Shown: positions 1-6,514, counted from the first letter of the stretch. The stretch is DNA of 6,611 nt from Bacteroidaceae bacterium (GCA_900765575.1 CAAFRW010000307.1:1-6611), one strand, 5' to 3'. Notes: a model not told the origin generated them from the letters alone. Numbers and translations: made by a program.

Positions 1-123
1 TAGCGTCACAGCCTGACACTGCCGGGCAACAATATTTCGGGCGGAATCATGGCGGACGACAAGTATTACGTCTTCCCGCTACCGGATGCGGAGATAGAAG
101 ACGGTCGCCGCAACCAACGATAA
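1..123 (+). pseudogene. 3' end of SusD/RagB-like outer-membrane lipoprotein, in-frame TAG at window edge
   Basis: Reading in the frame that ends at TAA 121-123 gives a typical SusD C-terminus: SLTLPGNNISGG, then DDKYYVFPLPDAEI, then a short basic tail. SusD proteins end with a comparable 'DDKYxxFPIPxxEI' stretch, and a SusD gene is the expected partner just upstream of DUF4843 and PKD-like genes. SusD proteins are surface lipoproteins that cap the SusC TonB-dependent transporter and bind its ligand. Only about 40 codons lie in the window. The first triplet (1-3) is TAG in this same frame, so an uninterrupted SusD reading frame cannot enter from the left in this frame. Either the gene carries a nonsense mutation or frameshift, or there is a sequence error at the edge. 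The other two frames give no SusD-like protein, and one has TGA at 14-16. The family call is fairly safe; pseudogene status rests on this one triplet. Confidence 0.55.
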
Positions 124-160
124 GGGTATCATAATAGAAACTATAACAGAACAAAGAATC

Positions 161-907
161 ATGAATAAATATATACTTATAGGAATTTGCCTGTTGGGAG
201 GTGTGTTGCTGCATGGCTGCGACGACTCCATCGACCATCCCTATACGGGAAAAGACCGCATACAGTTCAGGCACTATACAACCGACTATAACCAAAAACG
301 GACGTATAGCGATTCGCTGGTGTTCTCCTTTGGTTTGAAACCGGAAGAGATACGGATTGATACGGCGAAAGTAGTGATGGAATATTTGGGTAAGGGGGCT
401 GAAGTGGAACGCACCTACCGGGTAGTGGTGGTGCCGGACTCCACTACGGCAGTGCTCGGTACGCACTACGAGGCAATAGAGGAGTTTCAGAAGTTCCGTC
501 CCGGACGGTTGACCGACACGTTGCGTATTGTGGTGCTTCGGGAGAACCTGAGTACCAGTTACCGTCATCCGCAAACCATTCGTATCGATTTGCGTCTGGA
601 ACCTACCGATGACTTTGATTTAGGATTGAAAGGCGGAATTACCAAAAAGTTGTTGCTTAACAATTATCTCTCGAAACCCGATTGGTGGGATAATAATACG
701 AGTTTAGGCTATTATCATCCTGAAAAGTGGAAGATACTTATTTCTTTCAACGAGAAATATGCGAACCAACACACTTGTCCGTTCGATATTAATAACGAGG
801 GACGGACGTATAGAAACGGATTGGAAAGTTATCTGAACGCCGTGCCTACATTCGATGAGGAGACAGGCGAACGGGTGTTAATGAACGAACTGGTTCCTCA
901 GGAGTAA
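161..907 (+). CDS. DUF4843 domain-containing surface lipoprotein
   Basis: This is a 248-residue lipoprotein of the type found directly after SusD genes in many Bacteroidales loci. It starts with a short signal peptide and a lipobox ending in Cys20 (LLHGC). Asp21 and Asp22 follow at once, which fits the Bacteroidetes surface-export signal. The body matches the DUF4843 pattern as I know it: an early 'IQF' strand (about residues 34-36), 'DSLVFSFG' (51-58), a central β-rich region with a 'GTHYEA' turn and 'RPGRLTDTLRIVVLR', then 'LRLEPTDDFDLG', and a C-terminal 'PDWW...LGYYHPEKW' segment. It has no enzyme motif; the family is thought to be an accessory, probably ligand-binding, part of SusC/SusD-type complexes, which is inference here. 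The ATG follows the SusD stop by 37 bases and the next gene starts 21 bases after its stop. There is no strong Shine-Dalgarno, as is common in Bacteroidetes. Confidence 0.86.
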   Translation: MNKYILIGICLLGGVLLHGCDDSIDHPYTGKDRIQFRHYTTDYNQKRTYSDSLVFSFGLKPEEIRIDTAKVVMEYLGKGAEVERTYRVVVVPDSTTAVLGTHYEAIEEFQKFRPGRLTDTLRIVVLRENLSTSYRHPQTIRIDLRLEPTDDFDLGLKGGITKKLLLNNYLSKPDWWDNNTSLGYYHPEKWKILISFNEKYANQHTCPFDINNEGRTYRNGLESYLNAVPTFDEETGERVLMNELVPQE

Positions 908-928
908 TCACTATAAATCAGAAAAAAC

Positions 929-2590
929 ATGCAAAAGATAACATTACTTTACGGGTTGCTTCTTGCTCCCTTTTTGTGTAGTTGTTATGAGGACGAAGGC
1001 AACTATGATTATCATGAAATCAATGAAATAGAGGTGGAGAATATGCTCAGCAACTATGCGGTGGACGTAGACGACAGCCTTATTATCACACCTATTGTGA
1101 AAGGTACGCTTTACAGCGACACCGCACGCTTTACCTATAAATGGGAAATTGGTGGTACCACGGTGGGCGAACAGCACGATTTGCGCATACAGGTGGACAT
1201 GGTGCCAGGATTCAAGTACTCGCGTTTGGTGGTGACGGATAAGGAAACCAACGTGAAAAAGTTCCATGAGTTTGGCGTCAACGTGAGTTCTTCTACCGCC
1301 GGCGACCTGATTATGGTGTTGAGTAAATATCAGGGACGGGCGGAACTCTCGTACCTGCGTCTTGACAAACCGGCCAACTGGGTAGTCAATTACTCCCAGA
1401 ATCGCTATGAGACATCACTCGGGGACAATCCGCAGCAATTGGCCATTTGCTATACGGAGAGCGCAAGGAACACTCCGTTTGTGAACCGGTACGGACGGGT
1501 GATGGTGCTAGCCGACAACCGGGTGAACCTTATCGACAAGTCCTCGCTCATGCCGGACAGTATTACCCCTTACCTGACGGTGGACGCTTACCTGCAACTG
1601 GTAGCCTACCCGAAGCCGGAGGTAGAGAACTACAAGTCGGAATTCGTGCAAGAGGTTATTTACTTATGGCGTTTCGTTACATACGGAGCGCAACAGATGA
1701 ATCATTTTATGGAGATTTCGGCAGGTCGGCTTTTTACAGCCTATTCGCTGGCTCCAAGCAATTGGACAGCCGGCTATACTTATGATGGAGCGAGCCCTTA
1801 TTCAAAGGGTTACTTGTCACCGTTCGGTTATTGGGATGATATGTCCGATACACCGCACGACAACAATTTGCAGGCGGGATATAGCATTGGCGATTTCATT
1901 GTTTTTGATAAGAATAACGGTCGTTTTGCTTCGGCGAGCGCTTACGGTAGTATTAGTTCTATCAAGGAAGAAGATGTGAAAGCGTTCCCTGGTTATACAT
2001 TGCTGTGGGGAGCAGCTACCAACCGTCCCAACAATACCAGTATCGCCGTATTATGCAGCGGTAATCAGTGCCGGTTGGTGATGTTGCAGAATGGAAAAGA
2101 CAGTGATAACCGCGACACGAAGAAGCTGGTTGGCGAAATCGGGGGCGGAAGTGTGATGACCGACCGTTCGCGTTTCTACATGATGAAGTATAACGACAAC
2201 CTCTTCTTCTCATCGGGCAATGCAGTCTATCGTTATAATATTATGGACATCAGTTCGGGCACGGCTCCTGCCGAGCGCAATAAGGTATTTGACCTGACGC
2301 AGCTGGGCTACGACTCCAATGCCGTGATTACCGATATTTGTGTGTCGCGTACCGAGAAAACCATGTTGGTGGGCGTTTCACGCTATGGAAATGATGCCGA
2401 TGCAATGGGTGAAGAGGCGAAGGGAGACATCCTGTACTTCGACCTGGATAAAGGTGCGGGCACGTTGCAATATAACGAAGCGAAGTCGAGCCGTGGCGTA
2501 GCCGGTATCCCCGTGGATGTGGAGATAAAGTACCAGACACACTACCGCAACGGCGAAGATGTGTATGGGGTATTAAAAGACAATATTTAA
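929..2590 (+). CDS. PKD-like family surface lipoprotein
   Basis: This 553-residue lipoprotein has its lipobox at Cys19 (FLCSC), followed by Tyr-Glu-Asp-Glu. The 'GNYDYHEINEIEV' stretch just after it is characteristic of the PKD-like lipoproteins that follow DUF4843 genes. Residues about 35-120 form an Ig/PKD-type β-sandwich, with 'FTYKWEIGG' and 'SRLVVTDKET' as the core strands. 'STAGDLIMVLSKYQGRAELSYL' is the hinge into a second part of about 430 residues (130-553). That part is built of short hydrophobic strands ending in small polar turns, such as 'GRVMVLADN', 'TSIAVLCSG', 'DNLFFSSGNAVYRYNI', 'TMLVGVSRYGN' and 'GDILYFDLD', which suggests a β-propeller-like fold by pattern only. No catalytic motif is visible. 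It probably sits on the cell surface as part of the SusC/SusD complex or as an independent ligand binder. The start is fixed by the signal peptide; the next gene begins 17 bases after its stop. Confidence 0.85.
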   Translation: MQKITLLYGLLLAPFLCSCYEDEGNYDYHEINEIEVENMLSNYAVDVDDSLIITPIVKGTLYSDTARFTYKWEIGGTTVGEQHDLRIQVDMVPGFKYSRLVVTDKETNVKKFHEFGVNVSSSTAGDLIMVLSKYQGRAELSYLRLDKPANWVVNYSQNRYETSLGDNPQQLAICYTESARNTPFVNRYGRVMVLADNRVNLIDKSSLMPDSITPYLTVDAYLQLVAYPKPEVENYKSEFVQEVIYLWRFVTYGAQQMNHFMEISAGRLFTAYSLAPSNWTAGYTYDGASPYSKGYLSPFGYWDDMSDTPHDNNLQAGYSIGDFIVFDKNNGRFASASAYGSISSIKEEDVKAFPGYTLLWGAATNRPNNTSIAVLCSGNQCRLVMLQNGKDSDNRDTKKLVGEIGGGSVMTDRSRFYMMKYNDNLFFSSGNAVYRYNIMDISSGTAPAERNKVFDLTQLGYDSNAVITDICVSRTEKTMLVGVSRYGNDADAMGEEAKGDILYFDLDKGAGTLQYNEAKSSRGVAGIPVDVEIKYQTHYRNGEDVYGVLKDNI

Positions 2591-2607
2591 TGTAAAAGCA
2601 TACAGAT

Positions 2608-4389
2608 ATGAAAAAATATATTATTTGTGGATTTCTGTTCTCGCTGTTCGCATTACTCTCTTGCACGGATGACACCAGTGCGTATGAGCCGCAGGTGAAA
2701 GAACCGGTAGATGTGGACAATGTGGACAATGAACAGGGCGACAACGAGACGGAAGACGAGGAACTGCCCGATGGAGAGTTGGTACCGGGTATTCACTTGG
2801 TGAAGATAAATGTTACACAGCCCGATGGGCAGGTGGTGGAGCGTCGGTTTAAGTATTACATGCCTATCTCAGTGGACGCTTCGAAACCCATTTCGTTGAT
2901 ATTCGAGTTCCACGGCAGCTACACGTTCGATGCAGGTGTGAAACCGTCCGACCCGTTGAGGGATATTTCGGTTGGACATACACTGATACAGCATGCCATC
3001 AAGGAGAATTGTGTGGTGTGTTTCCCTGCCGGTACAGTCGAGATGCAGGAAGACGGAAGCGGGGCCGTAAACTGGCAGTACAGCGAGAAACATCTTCCGT
3101 TTGTGGACGCTATGATAGACTATTTCCGAGGCCGCACACCGTCGGTGGATATGAACCGGGTTTACTCTACGGGACAGTCGAGCGGTGCTATTTTCTCTTT
3201 CGTGCTGGCTTATGAACGCCCGGAAGTGTTTGCGGCCATTACACCGCGTGCCGGACAGATGAGTCTGGCAGGCGCAAGCGAACTACCGAAACGTGCCGTA
3301 TCGGTACGGGTATTTGCGGGGGTGGCTGATGAAACAGTTGTACATAGTGCGGTACTGGCTAATATGACGGATTGGGCCGAGAAGATTGGCGGCTATTTTG
3401 CTTCGGACATGGTACTGGTAGAAGATTCGATAGAGATAGAGAACTACAAAGTGGTAGACGTACGCTATTGGACTGGTGGAAAAGCCGACTATCAGATTTA
3501 TAGTTTAAAGGAAGAGGGACATGGCATATCCATAAGCTACTGCATGCCTTATATGTGGGAGTTTATGGCGTCGCATACATTGGACGGGAACACGGATAAC
3601 TTGTTTGTCACCAGCAGTATAAAGGAGATTGAAGCACAATGCGGCCAGACCATAGAGTTTGATGTGAACTATACCGAAGGAGCGACTTTAGAGATAAGCC
3701 AGCCAAAAGGATGGGAATTGGAGGTGACCGATAAACATGTGGTAATGCGTGCTCCCACCGACTTTTTCGGAGCCATAGCACGGCAAGGGGACATCACGCT
3801 GACAGCGACGCTCAACGGACAGAACCATGCTGTGAAGATTCCGTTTAACTTAAGTGCTCCAAAGAATTATTTCGAGGTGGGCGATATCTATTATAATGAA
3901 GCTTTCGAGCCGATTGGTGTCATTTATTGGGTCAATGAGGAGAACATTAAAGAGGGCATGGCCATCAGCCTGAAACAGTGCAGCGTTATTTTGGGTGAAC
4001 TACCCGCCGATTTCGATACGCCGGATATGAACAATGGATACATCAATACGCAGAGTGTGGTGGAGAAGAATGAAAGCGATAACTTAGGGCTCACCGCTTC
4101 CAACTCCGCTTTCATCTGGGCTGCCCAATACGGTGGCGAGACCGGATGGTACATCCCTTCCATTGGCGAAATGGAAGAATTCAGTAACAACAAGGAAACG
4201 ATGAATGCCTTGTTGACTGCGGCCGGTGGCAAGGTGCTGCCTACTGCTTATTCCATCTCTTCCACAACGGTGCTGAACAATGGAAAAAAGACTTATTACG
4301 AGTGGAACTTCAGCGGTAAATACGTCTCTGAGGAAACGAGGATGTATGGCGACCCGGGTTTTGCCATCAAGAAAGTAACTAAAAAATAA
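2608..4389 (+). CDS. CE1/PHB-depolymerase-like esterase lipoprotein with Ig-like and DUF1566/Lcl-like C-terminal domains
   Basis: This 593-residue lipoprotein has four parts. Residues 1-19 are a signal peptide with the lipobox Cys19 (LLSC) followed by Thr-Asp-Asp. Residues 35-57 are a very acidic linker (12 of 23 are Asp or Glu). Residues about 60-325 are an α/β hydrolase of the LpqC/PHB-depolymerase/CE1 type: 'FEFHGSY' (99-105) as the oxyanion-hole strand, nucleophile Ser191 in GQSSG after 'NRVYST', likely acid Asp241 in 'FAGVADETVV', and likely base His305 in 'EEGHGIS'. Residues about 331-417 resemble an Ig/BACON-like β-sandwich with the turn 'PKGWELEV'. Residues about 422-590 resemble DUF1566/Lcl-like domains: 'VGDIYYNEAFEPIGVIYWV', 'SLKQCS', 'GETGWYIPSIGEMEEF', and a terminal 'GDPGFAIKKV'. 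It likely hydrolyses esters on a surface-bound substrate, with the tail as binder or anchor; the substrate is unknown. The fold and triad are well supported, the C-terminal family name moderately. Confidence 0.85.
   Translation: MKKYIICGFLFSLFALLSCTDDTSAYEPQVKEPVDVDNVDNEQGDNETEDEELPDGELVPGIHLVKINVTQPDGQVVERRFKYYMPISVDASKPISLIFEFHGSYTFDAGVKPSDPLRDISVGHTLIQHAIKENCVVCFPAGTVEMQEDGSGAVNWQYSEKHLPFVDAMIDYFRGRTPSVDMNRVYSTGQSSGAIFSFVLAYERPEVFAAITPRAGQMSLAGASELPKRAVSVRVFAGVADETVVHSAVLANMTDWAEKIGGYFASDMVLVEDSIEIENYKVVDVRYWTGGKADYQIYSLKEEGHGISISYCMPYMWEFMASHTLDGNTDNLFVTSSIKEIEAQCGQTIEFDVNYTEGATLEISQPKGWELEVTDKHVVMRAPTDFFGAIARQGDITLTATLNGQNHAVKIPFNLSAPKNYFEVGDIYYNEAFEPIGVIYWVNEENIKEGMAISLKQCSVILGELPADFDTPDMNNGYINTQSVVEKNESDNLGLTASNSAFIWAAQYGGETGWYIPSIGEMEEFSNNKETMNALLTAAGGKVLPTAYSISSTTVLNNGKKTYYEWNFSGKYVSEETRMYGDPGFAIKKVTKK
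2713..2730 (+). repeat. Perfect 9-base tandem duplication in the acidic linker
   Basis: GTGGACAAT occurs twice head to tail (2713-2721 and 2722-2730), in frame, and encodes Val-Asp-Asn twice in the linker between the lipid anchor and the esterase domain. Slippage here would add or remove three residues without breaking the frame. Confidence 0.85.
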
Positions 4390-4395
4390 CGAATC

Positions 4396-5574
4396 ATGAA
4401 AAAGTATATCACATTATTACTTTTAACGGTATTACTGCTCCCTGCCTCCGCGCAGGAGAGCGGCATCCGTTTCTTCCACGGCACGTGGAGCGAAGCAGTA
4501 GACAAGGCCAAACAGGAAAACAAGAAGATTTTTATTGACTTCTTTACCGAGTGGTGCGGTCCGTGTCTCAATATGGCGCTTACGGTATTTCCTTTACCGC
4601 AAGTGGGTGAGCTGTACAACAATAACTTTGTTTGCTTGAAGATTGATGCGGAGAAAGGAGAAGGGGTGGCGTTAGCCAAGAAATACGGTGTGTTTTCTTA
4701 CCCAAACTATGTTTTTGTTGACCCGGCAACGGAGGAGATGATTCATCGCAGCGGAGGCAATAAACCTGTAGCCGATTTCATGGCGGACGTTCAGGGTGCA
4801 TTGAATCCGAAACTTAGTTCCATCTATTTGGAAAAGAAATACCAGAGCGGCGATTATGACACGGACTTTCTCATTGATTATATCCGTGGAAAGAAGGTGT
4901 CGGGTAATCGTAATGTGGTGAAGGATTTCGATAAACTTATTAGTATGGGAGCAAAGTTGACCGACGAGAAAGTGTGGAATCTCTACTGCGAGTGTGTAGG
5001 CGGTTACGATAATTCGTACGTCAAACAGATTTCAGACAATTATGCGCAATTCGTTTCGTTGTTCGGCAAGCAGGCGGTGGATAAGAAACTGGCGGAGGCT
5101 ACAGCTTACGCTCCGAAAGCGTTCACCCAAAGTTTGTGCGACTTTGAAGGAAAGGCTTACAACCAGAAGATGGCCGATTTGAGCCGCCTTTTCCGTGAGA
5201 AGAACTATGACGCGGCTTGGGCGGAAGTGGATAAGTTGATAGCGGATACAACGATTGACCAGGATAAGTTTCTGAAACAGCTTTCATTCTATACTCGCAT
5301 CGACCCCAAATACAGCGATGCGGACTTGAGCTTTGAACAATTGGTCAAGAAACTCCGCTATACCCGCTATATTGCTTACAACCAGTACGAGCGTGACGAT
5401 GCCTACATACACTACTATTATGCTATCGGGCTGGAGTATCTGTGCCGGCGGGCATTGAAGGAGGGGAAAACCTTACCGGCGGATTTATTTGAGGCGCCGC
5501 AGTCCGGTAAAACGGAATACAGTATGCGTCATCCGTTGCTGAAGCAGAAACCTATTCATAAAGCAAAGAAATAA
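4396..5574 (+). CDS. Secreted thioredoxin-family protein with long C-terminal extension
   Basis: This 392-residue protein has a signal peptide with an Ala-Ser-Ala cleavage site near residue 19 and no lipobox, so it is probably a soluble periplasmic protein, unlike the three lipoproteins before it. Residues about 25-135 form a thioredoxin fold: 'KKIFIDFFTEWCGPC' carries the active-site Cys54-Gly-Pro-Cys57, and 'YGVFSYPNYVFVD' carries the cis-proline Pro103. Residues about 140-392 are mostly charged and helical in character, with 'YQSGDYDTDFLIDYIRG' and 'YDAAWAEVDKLI' looking like degenerate tetratricopeptide-type helices; I recognise no named domain there. Extra cysteines are at 80, 198, 200, 248 and 350. 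It likely reduces or isomerises disulfides, or acts as a redox chaperone, for the neighbouring system; that role is inferred from operon position only. The start is six bases after the preceding stop, which suggests translational coupling. Confidence 0.88.
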   Translation: MKKYITLLLLTVLLLPASAQESGIRFFHGTWSEAVDKAKQENKKIFIDFFTEWCGPCLNMALTVFPLPQVGELYNNNFVCLKIDAEKGEGVALAKKYGVFSYPNYVFVDPATEEMIHRSGGNKPVADFMADVQGALNPKLSSIYLEKKYQSGDYDTDFLIDYIRGKKVSGNRNVVKDFDKLISMGAKLTDEKVWNLYCECVGGYDNSYVKQISDNYAQFVSLFGKQAVDKKLAEATAYAPKAFTQSLCDFEGKAYNQKMADLSRLFREKNYDAAWAEVDKLIADTTIDQDKFLKQLSFYTRIDPKYSDADLSFEQLVKKLRYTRYIAYNQYERDDAYIHYYYAIGLEYLCRRALKEGKTLPADLFEAPQSGKTEYSMRHPLLKQKPIHKAKK

Positions 5575-5593
5575 AATGAAAACTCTCTCTCTT

Positions 5594-5649
5594 TAAATAG
5601 TACAGTCGACATCCCGTTTTATAGCGGAGTGTCGGCTGTCTTCTATTTA
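5594..5649 (+). terminator. Long hairpin terminator of the lipoprotein operon
   Basis: The core is ACAGTCGACA (5602-5611) pairing with TGTCGGCTGT (5630-5639), ten pairs with one G-T wobble. An inner CCG/CGG stem closes a T-rich loop. Outside it, TAAATAG (5594-5600) pairs with CTATTTA (5643-5649), lengthening the stem across a small bulge. The 3' side (5640-5648) is pyrimidine-rich with T runs, so a rightward factor-independent terminator about 20 bases after the thioredoxin gene is likely. Leftward use for the convergent sirtuin gene is possible, but no clean T run follows on that strand. Confidence 0.72.
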
Positions 5650-5803
5650 GGCAATTCATACTCAGGAGTTATAAGAGTTAAAGAAGTTATTAGCCAACAA
5701 ATTTAGAAGATAGTTTTATTCCGATAACACAGTCATCTTGGTTCTAACTCCTTTACCTCCAGTTATGACGAATTATGTAGGTGAAACTCATGAAGCTCTT
5801 TTT
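5650..5803. other. Convergent intergenic spacer without a gene
   Basis: The spacer is AT-rich and holds no convincing reading frame on either strand. It contains three degenerate nine-base units built around AGTTA (5665-5691) and an eight-base inverted repeat, AGGAGTTA (5664-5671) with TAACTCCT (5745-5752). No clear intrinsic terminator for the minus-strand sirtuin gene is visible here. No promoter or small RNA can be supported. Confidence 0.6.
5665..5691 (+). repeat. Three degenerate 9-base tandem units (AGTTA core)
   Basis: The units are GGAGTTATA, AGAGTTAAA and GAAGTTATT, each with AGTTA at the same phase (5667, 5676, 5685). The run is short and imperfect, so chance in AT-rich DNA is possible. 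No function is assigned. Confidence 0.4.
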
Positions 5804-6502
5804 TTACTTAACCAACAGTTCCTTTAGCTCTTCCATCCCTTTAGACGCTCCCTTTTGAATGACATGTACGGGATGTGTGGAACTGACTCGTACTTCTTTG
5901 GGGTCGATTAAATAAACCTCCGCATGACGAGGTACGTAATGCAATAGTCCGGCTGCCGGATATACATTTAAGGAGGTGCCTATAATGACAAATACATCTG
6001 CTTGCTGTACATATTGGATGGCCGTCTCTATTTCGGGCACCGCTTCGCCGAACCAGACTATAAACGGACGGAGCTGTGAACCGTCTTTGGCCTTATCGCC
6101 CATTTTTACCTCAAAGTTCTCCGGTGTAAGTTCTTGGATGTAATGAGGATTGTTCGGGTCGTAACTGGATGTTACTTTGGTTAACTCTCCGTGCAGGTGG
6201 ATTATATGGCTACTGCCTGCCCGCTCGTGCAAGTTATCTATGTTTTGGGTGATAACTGTTACCTCAAAATGGTGTTCCAGTTCTGCTACGATTTTGTGCG
6301 CTTCGTTAGGCCGAACGTCCAGAAGCTGTTTGCGCCGTTCATTATAAAAACGGATAACCAGTTCCGGATTGGCTGCATAGCCTTCAGGAGTAGCGACTTG
6401 TTCTACCGGATATTTGTCCCACAAACCTCCTGCATCGCGAAACGTACTGATTCCACTTTCGGCACTGATTCCGGCGCCGGATAAAACAACTAATTTCTTC
6501 AT
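5804..6502 (-). CDS. cobB: Sirtuin-family NAD-dependent protein deacylase (Zn-cysteine-free)
   Basis: This 232-residue protein is a Sir2-family enzyme that removes acyl groups from lysines using NAD+ in the cytoplasm. The NAD-binding Rossmann signature 'GAGISAESGISTFRDAGGLW' is at residues 9-28. 'QNIDNLH' (86-92) lines the NAD/catalytic pocket. The catalytic base is His104 in 'HLHGEL'. 'GTSLNVYPAAGL' (175-186) contacts NAD, and 'IDP' (199-201) is near the C-terminus. 'FYNERRKQL' (52-60) holds Tyr53 and Arg56, the Tyr-x-x-Arg pair of class III sirtuins (E. coli CobB, human SIRT5) linked to malonyl- and succinyl-lysine preference. The protein has no cysteine at all, so the usual four-cysteine zinc ribbon after His104 is missing and the region is replaced by a polar segment (about 110-140). 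It is convergent with the lipoprotein operon and probably independent of it. The start is supported by a strong Shine-Dalgarno. Confidence 0.94.
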   Translation of the reverse strand: MKKLVVLSGAGISAESGISTFRDAGGLWDKYPVEQVATPEGYAANPELVIRFYNERRKQLLDVRPNEAHKIVAELEHHFEVTVITQNIDNLHERAGSSHIIHLHGELTKVTSSYDPNNPHYIQELTPENFEVKMGDKAKDGSQLRPFIVWFGEAVPEIETAIQYVQQADVFVIIGTSLNVYPAAGLLHYVPRHAEVYLIDPKEVRVSSTHPVHVIQKGASKGMEELKELLVK

Positions 6503-6505
6503 ATT

Positions 6506-6514
6506 CTTTCCTCT
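6506..6514 (-). promoter_or_regulatory. Strong Shine-Dalgarno for the sirtuin gene
   Basis: On the minus strand AGAGGAAAG lies just before the ATG at 6502, with seven bases between GAGG and the start. It fixes the start codon and is stronger than anything seen before the lipoprotein genes on the other strand. Confidence 0.7.

Noticed and set aside
47..574. 175-codon minus-strand open frame opposite the SusD tail and DUF4843 gene
   Set aside because: It lies antisense to a gene with a lipobox and family motifs, its translation is rich in His, Arg and Cys with no recognisable domain, and it has no plausible start context.
944..1267. Minus-strand open frame opposite the PKD-like gene
   Set aside because: It is a shadow of the real gene; the composition is not protein-like and no motif is visible.
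3871..4377. Diversity-generating retroelement target in the DUF1566/Lcl-like tail
   Set aside because: Related folds are DGR targets in some phages and mobile elements, but no template repeat, reverse transcriptase or adenine-rich variable stretch is visible in the window.
4296..4679. Minus-strand open frame across the esterase/thioredoxin junction
   Set aside because: It covers the end of one well-supported gene and the signal peptide of the next; no homology pattern is recognised.
5583..5592. (CT)5 simple repeat just after the thioredoxin gene
   Set aside because: It is too short and lies outside any coding or promoter position where phase variation would matter.
5781..5806. T-run near the sirtuin stop as a terminator
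   Set aside because: The T run is on the + strand, so for the minus-strand gene it is an A run, and no convincing stem precedes a T run on the minus strand.
6191..6484. Plus-strand open frame inside the sirtuin gene
   Set aside because: It is antisense to the conserved sirtuin catalytic core, which is clearly the real coding sequence.
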